NCBI GenBank assembly: GCA_032718865.1 | Contig: JALUTQ010000037.1 | Span: 372,001 to 436,000 of the forward strand | DNA: 64,000 bases | Source: Tilletia caries | Taxonomy: Eukaryota > Basidiomycota > Exobasidiomycetes > Tilletiales > Tilletiaceae | Reading direction: 5' to 3' | In this document: piece after piece, positions 53,040 through 64,000 of the stretch | Layout of the letters: each line of letters begins with the position of its first letter | Position numbering within the stretch: position 1 is the first letter of the stretch | Translations under genes and position numbers: made by a program | Notes under the pieces: generated by a model | The model's database searches: none | What the model was told of the DNA's origin: nothing | What the model saw: the letters and a program-made list of their open reading frames with translations, nothing else

Positions 53040-55240
53040 CTTGTGTGAGGGTGGTGTGGAAAAAAAGGAGGAGTGAGAAACCGAAGAGGATGTGGTGGAC
53101 GAGGGTAAGGTAAAGGTAGGGTGAGGGTGGGCAAGGTGTGGGTAAGGTATAAGCGGATAGGCGGAGGTGGATAGGATGAGTGACCTGAGGAGAGGGGAAG
53201 AAAAAATGGGAGGCGAAGGGGTCGGTTTTATAGACAACGAATTCGAATCCTGGGTTCAAGGTTTGATGTTTGAGCATGGCCTCGCCAGCTATAGCGACAT
53301 CCTGTTTCGGAAGCCAGTCAACTCTGAACTCACCATACAGTCAAGCGACCCTTCCTGTGGGAGCGAACAGCCAGCATTGCCCAGTACAAGCTAGAGCGGA
53401 GTTTGCTGGCACACAGGAGCGACGCTGTCATGGCAATGCTGCTGCAGATCGCAACTGGCGTCAGCAGAACTTCCTAGCGATGACTGCCTCCAGTGATGCC
53501 TGCCAGTACCCTGACCGCTACCCGTGCGTGTGCGTATGAAAGTAGAGCCTGCGAGCCGGACGGAGGATCAGACTGGGCACCTGCTTCGATTGTGAGCCTT
53601 GCCTCGAGGCCTGACCAGCGGTGAGGTCCTCGGATCGCCAGCGCTTTGGACTGCGCGACGCTCAGGAACGCGGACTTCGTGTTCCAGCGACCGATTGGGA
53701 AGAGACCGATACCTTCAGTAAAGAATGAGGGTGTTGGACAGCGGACACACCATGCAAATATCCAAAGGCGATGGAGCACGCAAGGGAGCACTGGCGAGCA
53801 AGAATGGCCAGCGCTGTCCCTCGAAGCTTGAGCCGTTCGATCGATTCGTCGGTACAGCTGACCTCGTGCATCTCCGTGGATACATGATCGAGCATTTTGG
53901 TGAGCTGGCGGGTGTCGGAAGTGATAAATCAGCAGATGTGGAAGATAGAGGTAACCAGAAATGCTGACTGCTGGGCTCACTGGATCGAGGTATCAGCATT
54001 TCCTCGTTTGCTTGTAGCCAAGAAGCATGTGAACTCGACGGAAACGGGCCTGCCTGCTCGCCTTTCAAACGGACACCATCATCGTAGCATCAGGGCCATC
54101 GGAGCCGCAAGGTAGGCGCGCGGACGCCGAGGTCCTGCACGAAGTCCTGCACGGGGGCCTGAAGAGAGCAAAGGTATGGACAATGATCGTAGGTCAGTTG
54201 CATCTCGGAAGAGGCGCCTTGGCATTGGATCTGCAAGGGAAAGAAAGTCAGAGACAGCAAGATCCCAGATGAAGCTCCATGAGATTTGCTGACTACCCTG
54301 CGTACCCCCGAGACATGCAGACATCGACAATGCATGGGCGATGCATGCGCTAGCGGAGAGCAATTCCGTGAAACTGCCTGGACCCTGCGCAGAGGCGCGC
54401 TGCGGGAAGAAATGCAAGTTAGAGGTGATTTCTGCTGTCAAGCTGGCATCGACAGCATGCGCAAACAAGGCGGCGCGTCCATCATGTTAGGTGAAAGGAC
54501 GTTTCGACAGTATGGCCAGATGCCCGGGCGCGCCGACCGTTGAACGCGTTTGAGGATGATCAGCAGGAGTCGTGGGCAAGGCCTGCTGGAAGGTCAGGCG
54601 ATCAGGCATCAGCCGGGCCAGCGTGAACGCAGACCGTTCCGATCGCACGCAAGGAGCCCTGCTGAAATGGATGACAGCTCTGCTGGAGACGTGGTTGTCG
54701 CAGGTGGGATGCTGGTCGTTCCAGGTTTGCAATTTGGAAACGCATGGAGCATTTGCCTTCGCGTCTTCCCTTTGTCTCGAGCCTGTCTCAGCATTTCCAG
54801 CTGGGCAATGGGACATGGGCCATGGACATGTTCGGGAAATGCTGAACCAGGGCAACCTTATTAGGCACGCATCTGCACCTCGAACGCAGCCAGCTCGAGC
54901 GTGCAGGTGAGCGGTAAGCGGTCCGCCAGGCAAGTACTTTCGAGCGCGTATCTGATCGTTGTGGATCAACCGCGTGGACAGGGACTCCAATCAAGCACAG
55001 ACCAGCAATTCAGACAGTAATGGTGTAGAGAAGTCCATAGTCATAGGATTGGCGAGAACAGAGTAGAAAGTGAAGGAAGAACAAAGTCCATAGAACAGAG
55101 CGAGCGATTCAAAGGAGCAGGGAATGAAGCGGAAGGAGAAGGGGAAAGAGAAAGAGAAGCGGTGCGCTTGCAGGAAGATGGAGAAGTGATAACCCGAGCC
55201 GAATCCCAACAAATGTCCTTGATCTGATCCGACGAAATCC
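53040..55240. other. Intergenic region between the two secreted repeat-protein genes
   Basis: The left part is the upstream region of paralogue A and the right part the 3' flank of paralogue B. Several open frames of 100-170 residues exist on the minus strand (for example 53474-53980 and 54487-54990), but they have no recognisable domains, no splice logic and Cys/Arg/Ser-rich composition. I see nothing supported here. Confidence 0.4.
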
Positions 55241-56842
55241 TTAGTTGGTGTCGAGTCCGAGAGACTCGAATGCCTTCTCGACGCGGATCAAGTCCTTGAA
55301 GGAGTGCTCGCCACCAATGGTCTTTGTGCGGATGCCGCGAATGCTCGAGTCGACCTGGCGAAGCGCGGGCTGGAGCTGCTTGAGGGCTTGAAGAGGAGCC
55401 TTGCTCATACCGAACCGTTCGAAGATGCCGCCAGCGAGCTCGCGGACAAAGATGGCGAGCTCGCTCACCAGGTCGCGCACAGCATTGGCGAGGACGGGAC
55501 GCTGAGAGGTAGGCTTGGGCGTTGAGGTGGGCTTGGTGGTGGTAGAGGTCTTGGTGGTGGAAGATGCCTTGGTGGTGGAAGATGCCTTGGTGGTGGAAGA
55601 AGCCTTGGTGGTGGATGCTGCCGAAGTGGTCTGCGTTGAGGCGCTTGACTGAGTAGAGATGCTCGACGAAGTGACGGCCGAGGTGGTGGTTCCCGTGGGC
55701 AGGGGCAGGTTCGTGAGGATGTCCGTGGGCAAAGGCAAGTTTGTGAGGATGTCCGTAGGAAGCGGCAAGTTTGTGAGGATGTCCGTAGGAAGCGGCAGGT
55801 TGGTGAGGATGTCCGTGGGCAAAGGCAAGTTTGTGAGGATGTCCGTAGGAAGCGGCAGGTTGGTGAGGATATCCGTGGGCAAAGGCAAGTTTGTGAGGAT
55901 GTCCGTGAGTGTGGGCAAGACTGTCAGGATGTCCGTGGGCAGGACTGTCAGGATGTCCGTGGGCAGGACTGTCAGGATGTCCGTGGGCAGGACGGTGAGG
56001 ATATCCGTGGGCAGGACTGTCAGGATGTCCGTGGGCAGGACGGTGAGGATGTCCGTGGGCAGGACCGTCAGGATGTCCGTAGGCAGGGCCGTGGGAATGT
56101 CCGTAGGGATGAGCGTCTCGATGGCGGTGGGGACGAGTGTCTCGATGGCTGTAGGAACGAGTGTCTCGATGGCCGTAGGTACGAGTGTCTCGATGGCCGT
56201 AGGGACGAGTGTCTCGATGGCGGTAGGGACGATTGTCTCGATGGCGGTAGGGACGATGGTCTCGATGACAGTAGGAACCGGAACGATAGTCTCGATGACA
56301 GTCGGAACCGGAACGACAGTCGGGATGACAGTAGGGACCGGGACACCACCAATGCGGCGCACAAGGTCCGGTCCGGCTTCGTCATCCTCGAGGTCTTCGT
56401 CGTCGTCCTCATCGTCGTCCTCCTGAAGGTCGCGCTTCTGGATCTTGACGAGACGGTCTGCGGCGCAGATCAGGTGCTTGTTGGCCTTGCGAAGAGCCGC
56501 GTTGAAGGCCGCGAGCTCTTGCTGGGAGGTGGCGCCCTTGCCCTTGGTCTTGCGCCACTTGCGAATGGCCCGAGTGGCACGTTCGACACTGTGGCTGGAG
56601 CGAGTGACCAGGGTGGTGACTCGGCCGGCACGGGGCTCGAGGGCGTCCTGGGCGTTGCGCTCCTCGAGGGCGGCGAGGTCCCGAGCGACATTGAGGCCGG
56701 TGTCCCGAAGGGCGATGGACGTGATGTTGTGGCTGCGGACGACTTGGATGTCACGGTCGGCCGAAGCGGGAAGCGAGGCACCCTGAGCGGCGCTGCTGAT
56801 GGCGAGAAGGGTGAATGCGATGAGTGTCTTGGAAGGGAACAT
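55241..56842 (-). CDS. Secreted repeat protein with dibasic sites and TDILTNLPLP repeats (paralogue B)
   Basis: 533 residues, single exon. Signal peptide MFPSKTLIAFTLLAISSAAQ. The helical region ends LRKANKHLICAADRLVKIQK, clearly related to paralogue A. Then KR-DL, a run of Asp/Glu (139-156) and VRR (161-163) repeat the dibasic-acidic-dibasic layout. Repeats follow in three blocks: PTVIETIVP / PTAIETLVP (8-9 residues), about eight PTDILTVLP-type units, and seven TDILTNLPLP units (10 residues). A Thr/Ser/Lys-rich stretch (ASTTKASSTTK, likely O-mannosylated) precedes a C-terminal domain with LAIFVRELAGGIFERFG, matching the FIRELVGAILDIF of paralogue A. Function unknown. Confidence 0.75.
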   Translation of the reverse strand: MFPSKTLIAFTLLAISSAAQGASLPASADRDIQVVRSHNITSIALRDTGLNVARDLAALEERNAQDALEPRAGRVTTLVTRSSHSVERATRAIRKWRKTKGKGATSQQELAAFNAALRKANKHLICAADRLVKIQKRDLQEDDDEDDDEDLEDDEAGPDLVRRIGGVPVPTVIPTVVPVPTVIETIVPVPTVIETIVPTAIETIVPTAIETLVPTAIETLVPTAIETLVPTAIETLVPTAIETLIPTDIPTALPTDILTVLPTDILTVLPTDILTVLPTDILTVLPTDILTVLPTDILTVLPTDILTVLPTLTDILTNLPLPTDILTNLPLPTDILTNLPLPTDILTNLPLPTDILTNLPLPTDILTNLPLPTDILTNLPLPTGTTTSAVTSSSISTQSSASTQTTSAASTTKASSTTKASSTTKASSTTKTSTTTKPTSTPKPTSQRPVLANAVRDLVSELAIFVRELAGGIFERFGMSKAPLQALKQLQPALRQVDSSIRGIRTKTIGGEHSFKDLIRVEKAFESLGLDTN

Positions 56843-58825
56843 GTTGGTTGAAGTCGAAAACGAATGTGGTGAGCGGGTGTGTAAGCGGGTATGTATGCGG
56901 TTGGTTAGTAAAGAGTGAGTGAGGCTACTAGCAAGTGAAGCTGGTGAGGGAGAAAATATCAGTCAGAGGCCATCAGAGCCGGCCGCCTTTATGCGATTGG
57001 ACAATCGAGTGCATTTGGAGGGGTATCGTTGACGCCTGACTGTTCCCACATTGACGCCTGACTGTTCCTACACTGACATCCTGAACACGGACGGCAAAGA
57101 CACCGCGTAGAACATCAGCAAACATGACCAGAATGGGGCTGATCAGTGCGAAAGTGCACAACTCACAGGTGAAGCTGTGCGGCCTGCGCGCACGTTTGCG
57201 CTACACATTTGCGGAAAGGGAAATTTGTGCTCCGCAACAGGGTCCCCGAGGCTGATCAAGTGAGGTCGCTCGGGTAAGGACGAAGGACATGAGCTGCCCT
57301 GGCGACATGCAACGCATGGCGGCTCGGCGAGCGTAAACTCCCGAATTGGATGAGCGCCATCGCCGGACGCAGCAGACACTGGCCGGTATCGCCGGTTCTC
57401 GAAATGTTGTGCGTTGGCCGATCGGGAACGCGTCCGTGATCGATATGCTGCTCAGACACCAGAGTCAGCCGACACGATTGACGAAAACAGCGACGGTGCC
57501 GAGCTTGGCACATAGTGGGAGACCCAGGTCCCACACCGATGGGAGGCGTTGAGAAATTCGCTCGCAGCATCGTTCGGGTCGGACAAACTGGCGGAGGCCA
57601 GCTTGGGGGACCTGTTGAGAACGCCGAGCGCTGCCCTCATTCAACGCCGCAAAGGCTCAGGGCGAACGCAGTGATGCGGCCGTGGCACACTGCTGCCTGC
57701 TATCGGCATGTCGGGGACAACATTGTGACGCGCATGCCCATCAAGCCCAAAACGATAGCGGCTTCCCGGTCTGGTTGTGAGATGGAAGGCAACGCTGCGT
57801 GGAGGTGATGGAAAGAGCATCATGAGAGAGCGGACAAGCAAAAGGTGAGAAATCGGCGTGATCAGCGGAGGCAACGACACAAAAGAGAGAGTTCAGCGTT
57901 CAGCAACCTGCAATTGTGCCTCAGTGATGTGCCGGTGGACGATGTCGAAGCTGGAGCTGTTGCAGCTCCGTCGCCGACCGACTGGGAGAGGATGGGAAAA
58001 TAGAGAGAGGCCATGTCAGCTGGGTGGCAGGCCGGCAGTTATCGACTGCATCCCAAACAGTGGAAGAGCTGAAGCCGGCTCGGCGGAGAAAGTATCAAGA
58101 TGCCCCACTGCCCACCACGACCGTCGGTTGCAGCATGATGGGAAAGATCGACCAGCACCGAAGCTGAGTTTTCTCTCATCGTTGTCGTGGTGAGACGGTG
58201 CCAGAATCGGAGTTCGAAATGGTAAAATTTAACCTCAGCTCCGCTCACCACCCAGCGGTTCCCAAGGTGAACAAAGCGGAGTGGGAGCATGGAAAACGTT
58301 GCGTTGAGGTCAAGGGCCGAACGGATGGCTGCACAGCGTGGACGGCGTTGGAGAAGGGAATAGCTGCAGGTTCGGCTCTGCCGATCACTTACTACTCACG
58401 CCACAACATGCTGTTCCACGCCATCTCCGCTCTTGTCTTCGATGGGAACTCGAAGTTGGAGGTCGGCAATCAATGAATCGTGGTGGACTCACGTCGGCCT
58501 TGACGGGGGACCTTTATCAGCACGTCAACGGCAAGAAAGCCTCCCCAGCAGTTCATCATGCGGGTCCGAGCGCAGTAGGCAGACGAGTGGGACCGTCACA
58601 TACTCGGGCCGTAGATCAGGTCTGCTGGGAGCCAATCCGACTTCACAATTTCACACGTGGTCAAATCGAGAAGAAAGTTGAAGTCATGGGCTTGAAATTA
58701 CCGAGGGAGGGCAAACAATGGTGGGCATATAGAGAGGGCCGGTCATTATTCGACCACAAGAAGTGGTGCGAAATAACTCATCGGCCTTGCTCTCGTCGAC
58801 GACAAAGCGAAGGGGTGGCGGACGC
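56843..58825. other. Intergenic, upstream of paralogue B and 3' side of ubiquitin-eS31
   Basis: No supported gene or RNA. Short open frames on both strands lack domains. No convincing terminal repeats were seen. Confidence 0.4.
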
Positions 58826-60145
<1,320 letters not shown>

Positions 60146-61020
60146 TCATCGCCGCGTCGGACTCCGTGACCGCGCCCGTCCAGCCACACGCGCGCCCATA
60201 GCTCCCCTTCGCCCTTCTGACACTGCCGCCCCCTTCACTGCCGTCGACGGTGGTCGCACGAAAGCAAAGTCCGCCTTCAGAGGTTGCTCGAGCAAAGTCA
60301 GCCCGTCGCTGCACGCCTCGATCGCCGCGCGCGCTTCGTCATTCGTCTCGTATTCGATCAGTGCGTAGCCCTGTGTGTGAAAACCTAAAGATGTGAGCGA
60401 GGATAACGACGAGCAAAAAGCGTACATTCAGGGATCGTAGGGGAGAACAACGCACCTTGACGAAACCTGTTCGTCGGTCCAGGTTGAGATGCACGTTCTT
60501 GATCTCGCCAAAGTCTGCAAACTTGTCCTGGAGCTCTTCCTCGGTAGCCTCCTCGTGCACGTTGGTCACGACCACGATCCAGCCCTCGATCGCTGTACGA
60601 AGGGTGCGCCGGGGAGAAAGAAGCTCGTACAATTCGTCAGCGCGCTTCTGCAAGGTCGATGGGAGACGATTGCTGTACTCACATCGCGCTTCTCTCCGCC
60701 CATCCTTGCCTGCGGCTACGCTGTCCACAGCTTCGAATTGACCTCCCTCAACACCATCCGCACCGGAGCCCGTCTCGCGCGCGCCGATTCCACGACCTTT
60801 GCGCTTGACGTTTGGGTCTGCGCGCGCGTCGAGAAGCACATTTGTTTTGATACAGGCGAATGACATTTCCAATGAGATTCCGTGGTCAGTGCGTATAAAG
60901 AAGAACGTTCAGTACAAGGAAGCGCATTGGCGAAGGGGTGGGACAGCACTCACCGTCCTCCATCTCGACCTCGGGCGCCTGAGCGGCGTCGGACACGTCC
61001 ATGCGATCTACGTCTGCCAT
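60146..61020 (-). CDS. RBM8A: Exon-junction-complex RNA-binding protein Y14
   Basis: Four exons, 60954-61020, 60683-60817, 60456-60592 and 60146-60370, give 187 residues. The acidic N-terminus ([20 protein letters not shown]) and [10 protein letters not shown] are typical of Y14. One RRM follows: [33 protein letters not shown] (RNP-2/RNP-1 region) and [20 protein letters not shown]. It ends with an Arg/Ser-rich RSRSPTRR tail. Y14 pairs with Mago and marks splice junctions for export and surveillance. The presence of a core exon-junction gene fits an intron-rich genome; budding yeast lacks it. The gene is divergent from THOC1 with 146 bases between start codons. Confidence 0.93.
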
Positions 61021-61166
61021 TGTTGTGTTGTTGTCTGTGTGCTGGCCGCTGGGGGATGATGGCAGTCAGGAAGATGCATGGGAAGAAACGAGAGCAGGTA
61101 CCATCACCATCTACCCCATCTGGATCGAGAACGTTGCTGCGGTACTTAAGGATAGCAGCAGCAGCA
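61021..61166. promoter_or_regulatory. Shared divergent promoter of RBM8A and THOC1
   Basis: Only 146 bases separate the two start codons, so the genes must share promoter sequence or overlap at their 5' ends. It contains purine-rich GGAAGATGCATGGGAAGAAA and no clear TATA box. Confidence 0.6.
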
Positions 61167-64000
61167 ATGGCGGCGGCACTCGGCTTAAGCACGCCCATCG
61201 CCAGCGCATTTGGCGAGCTCATCCCCCAGCTCGTCGGTGTCTGGCTCCAGCACAACTCCAAAGCGGCCTCAAGCTCAACATCGAGCTCAAGCGTGGCATC
61301 CATCCCGGATCTCGCAACTGTCCAGAGCAAGCTCAAGCCCATCCTCGACGTATTCGCAGCCAAGTTCGCAGAGGACCTTGCGTCGGATGCGGCTGCGAAA
61401 GAAGGCTTGGGATTCGAGCTCAGGAAGTACCTCACAGATCGGATCGTGGATGAGCTCGAGAGCACCCCAATCGAGCATGTCCTCGCTGCGATCTATGCCT
61501 GCTGCGATGTTGCGCTACTGTCCTCTCAGGCTGGTGAGTGTCTCCATCGTTCCCTCATTCGCGCGCGCCATGGGAATGCTTAATGTCTGCTCTGTTCCGT
61601 CCCTCTTCTTCAGGCCTGATGGAGGTACCACATGCCTTCAACCTCATCGAGGAAACCGCAGACATGCTCCCAATCACAGCCTGCTCCTCGCTCTGGAAAT
61701 ACGCCGAAGTCCGCCGATCAGCCCTGACCGAGGGCTTCACTCCCGGTCGAGGCACGGCCCTAGGCATCCTCCGCACTTCCAACGAGCTTCTCCGTCGCAT
61801 CAGCAAGTCCAACATTGCCGATGCCAGCCTGGGCGGGCGGGTGCTTGGCCTGGTTTCGGAAGTGTTCCCCTTGGATGACAAGGCGGGCCGGAATCCGATG
61901 GGTATGTTCAATATCTCCAATGTGATCAAAACGGAAGATGCCCGACGGAGGAGAAGAAAGGAAGGCACAGCGGCGGCGGCGGCGGACGGAAAGCAAGCGG
62001 AAGATGCTACCGAAGCGGAAAGGGAACAGGCGGAGGAAGCGGAAGAAGAAGATGACGACGAGTCGAACGACGGAACGTTCCCGCCGAACTTCTACGACGA
62101 CTTCTGGGCGCTCCAGCGCTTCTTTGCCAACCCGCGCTCCCTTGCCGACCCACACACCCCGCGGCCCTCCCCCTCCACTTCGAATCCAACAGAAGGCGCA
62201 GAAAACGCATCCTCCTCCGATCGACCGCAGCAGCAGACACCCGCGACCGAGCCCAACTCGCTCAAATACTTCTACGAGATCACGAAGACGGTTATTGAGG
62301 TGTTCAAGAAGATCCAGGAACGGGAGACGGAGATGGCGCATGCCACCCGGGGCAGTGCACAAGCGGGACAGGGAGCAGAGGGTGGGATGGTGTCTGTGGA
62401 GGAAGATGTGCCCACTGCAATGAGTGCCTTTCCGCACTTGCGGCCGATTCCTTCGTCGTCCTCTTCTTATCCTTCCTCTTCTACAAGGTTGAAGCGGAAG
62501 CGGGAGGAGCAGGACGGGGATAATGCCAAACGCACGCGGAATAGTGATGATATGCAACTGGACACTAAAGTTGCGAAGGCAGATTCGGCAGGGGAGGATG
62601 GAGGTGACGATGAGCTCTTCTTCCCTAAATTCTTGACGGGACGGAATCTGCTCAAGTATGAGGTGAGTACTCTTTCTCTGGCAGGCGTCTATTCCAAAGT
62701 GCAGAAGCTGAATTATGCGAACTGCATCTTCCGTTCGTCCACAGCTTCGGGATCCTTCGTTCCGCTTCCACATCTTGCTGCAGTACTTCATACTTCTCCA
62801 ATACGTGCTCTCATGGTGGGGGGATGAGAAATGGACTAGCGATAAGGTCAAGGTCGCAGCCCTGCAACGGCCGCTCGCTCTCAGCGACGACGACGTGAGT
62901 TCTCAGACCGGATGGAGTTTTTCTTCCGAATCCGCGTGATTGACTCTCTCTGCACGCTACAGAACCAACTGCTACGCCGACATCACTGGCTCCAAATCAG
63001 CCATCTCGCCCGGGCTCTCCAGCCCTCTCTCGAGATCGAACCAACGGGAGCGACGTTCATCAATGCGGCCGCGCTCCAGCAAGCTGACCAGGTACCCGTC
63101 CTTCTCGCAACGGACACGACGACGACGCAGAGCATGCGCGGACCCGAGATACTCCGAACGGCGAACCAGATTCTGCGGAGGGAACAGCATTGGGTGTCCT
63201 GGAAGATGAACGGGTGCGAGCCGCCGATCGAGCGGTCGTGGGCCAAAGCGGGCGAGAAGGATCAGGCAAAAGCGGCAAGAGAGGAGGAGCAGAAAGCGTT
63301 GAATGAGGTGCGGAATAAACTCTCGGCTACGCTGAAGCGCAATCCGGGCCCGCCTGTGCCAGCGTGGGATCACGCCCTCGGCACCGCTGCGCTCACTCGA
63401 CTGTGGGAGCGTGGGTTCCCGCCTCCTGTTCCGGGGACGCGGATGAAGGAGGACGAGGAAGGGATTGAGGAGCTCTGTCGGACGGATGGGATGGAGAGGC
63501 TGGAGGGGATGATGCGGGATATGCCTACTGTGGAGGAGCTTGGGGAGAGGGTTTTGAGGGCGGATGAGCGGGTGGAGGAGAGGAGGGCGGAGGTGAGGGA
63601 GGAGTTGGTCAGTCGGAAGAGGGCGGAGTGGAGGGAGGAGAGGGAGAAGCGGCGGAAGGAGAAGGTGGAGAAGGAGAAGGATGAGGTTGAGAGGAGGAAG
63701 AAGGAGGAGGAGGAGGAGGAGGAGGAGGAGGAGGAGGAGGAGGAGGAGGAGGGCCAAGATAGGGAGATGAAGGTGGATGACGGAGAGGCTGCGAAGGAAG
63801 GGAAGGATCAGAAGGCTGTGGGTGATGGTGACGTCGAGATGAAGGACGCGAGCAGTGCGGACGCAGACGCGGAGACGAAGCCAAACGGCTCGTCGATTGT
63901 GGAATCAACAACCGCCGCAAAAGCAAAGGTGGTCGAGCCGGAAGCGGAATCGGAGCCAGAGCCCAAGTTCACCATCTCCAACGACGAGCTCGCCCGCGCT
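61167..64000 (+). CDS. THOC1: THO complex subunit 1 (Hpr1/THOC1), 3' end outside window
   Basis: Exons seen: 61167-61533, 61614-62662, 62745-62894 and 62963 to the right edge. THO couples transcription to mRNP packaging and export. Matches to THOC1 in order: NELLRRISKSN...RVLGLVSEVFPLDDKAG, FYDDFWALQRFFANP, FLTGRNLLKYE / LRDPSFRFHILLQYFILLQY, then NQILRREQHWVSWKMNGCEP. The distal part is strongly charged, with a run of about 18 glutamates encoded by (GAG)n at 63704-63752 and a Lys/Glu-rich coiled-coil-like region. The start at 61167 (MAAALGLSTP) is chosen because upstream in-frame ATGs overlap the divergent promoter. Frame is open to the edge. Confidence 0.92.

Noticed and set aside
53220..53260. 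TTCGAATCC B-box-like sequence near 53241
   Set aside because: No A box at a suitable distance upstream and no cloverleaf; chance match.
54079..54990. Minus-strand frames of 129-167 residues between the secreted protein genes
   Set aside because: No domain or signal peptide, Cys/Arg/His-rich random composition, no conserved splice pattern.

Overview
The window is nuclear DNA of a filamentous or dimorphic fungus, most likely a basidiomycete. The evidence is GC-rich genes split by many short introns (about 50-110 bases, GTGAGT-type donors, CAG/TAG acceptors), fungal-type glutamate synthase, a Ssh4/Ear1 adaptor and a Rvs167-type BAR-SH3 protein, together with Ty3/gypsy, hAT and Mutator-like elements. 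I cannot name the genus from the sequence. I see no rRNA, CRISPR array or bacterial operon.

Layout. 1-8.9 kb: a thioredoxin-like protein without the CxxC active site (3' end off the window) and GLT1, a six-exon glutamate synthase, both on the minus strand. 9-17 kb: a gene-poor repeat zone with a PIF/Harbinger-type MITE, two other inverted-repeat elements, a hAT-type element carrying a nested solo LTR, and a stretch of very small candidate exons. 17.5-20.5 kb: an SSH4/EAR1 homologue. 22-29.2 kb: a young full-length Ty3/gypsy retrotransposon on the minus strand. Its pol places most of RNase H after integrase, and its gag and pol are joined in frame by a 105-base intron. 30-33.6 kb: broken copies of housekeeping genes (mitochondrial HSP70, SDA1, LSO2/CCDC124) with a second hAT-type element among them. 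35-39.5 kb: tandem repeats and a Mutator-like transposase gene of eleven exons with two one-base lesions.

39.9-64 kb is a gene-dense block: BAR-SH3 protein (+), DNA polymerase alpha (-, with three MluI cell-cycle boxes upstream), an F-box-like protein (+), a class III aminotransferase (+), two related secreted repeat proteins (-), ubiquitin-eS31 (-), the exon-junction protein Y14/RBM8A (-) and the THO subunit THOC1/Hpr1 (+, runs off the right edge). The last two are divergent, 146 bases apart, and both act in mRNP assembly and export.

The most unusual items are the retrotransposon (split RNase H, intron-controlled Gag/Gag-Pol), the pair of secreted repeat proteins with matching dibasic-acidic-dibasic layout, the row of decayed gene fragments, and the hAT-type elements that begin TAAGGAT. 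Exon boundaries were read by eye from splice consensus and protein-family expectation and may be off by a base or so.
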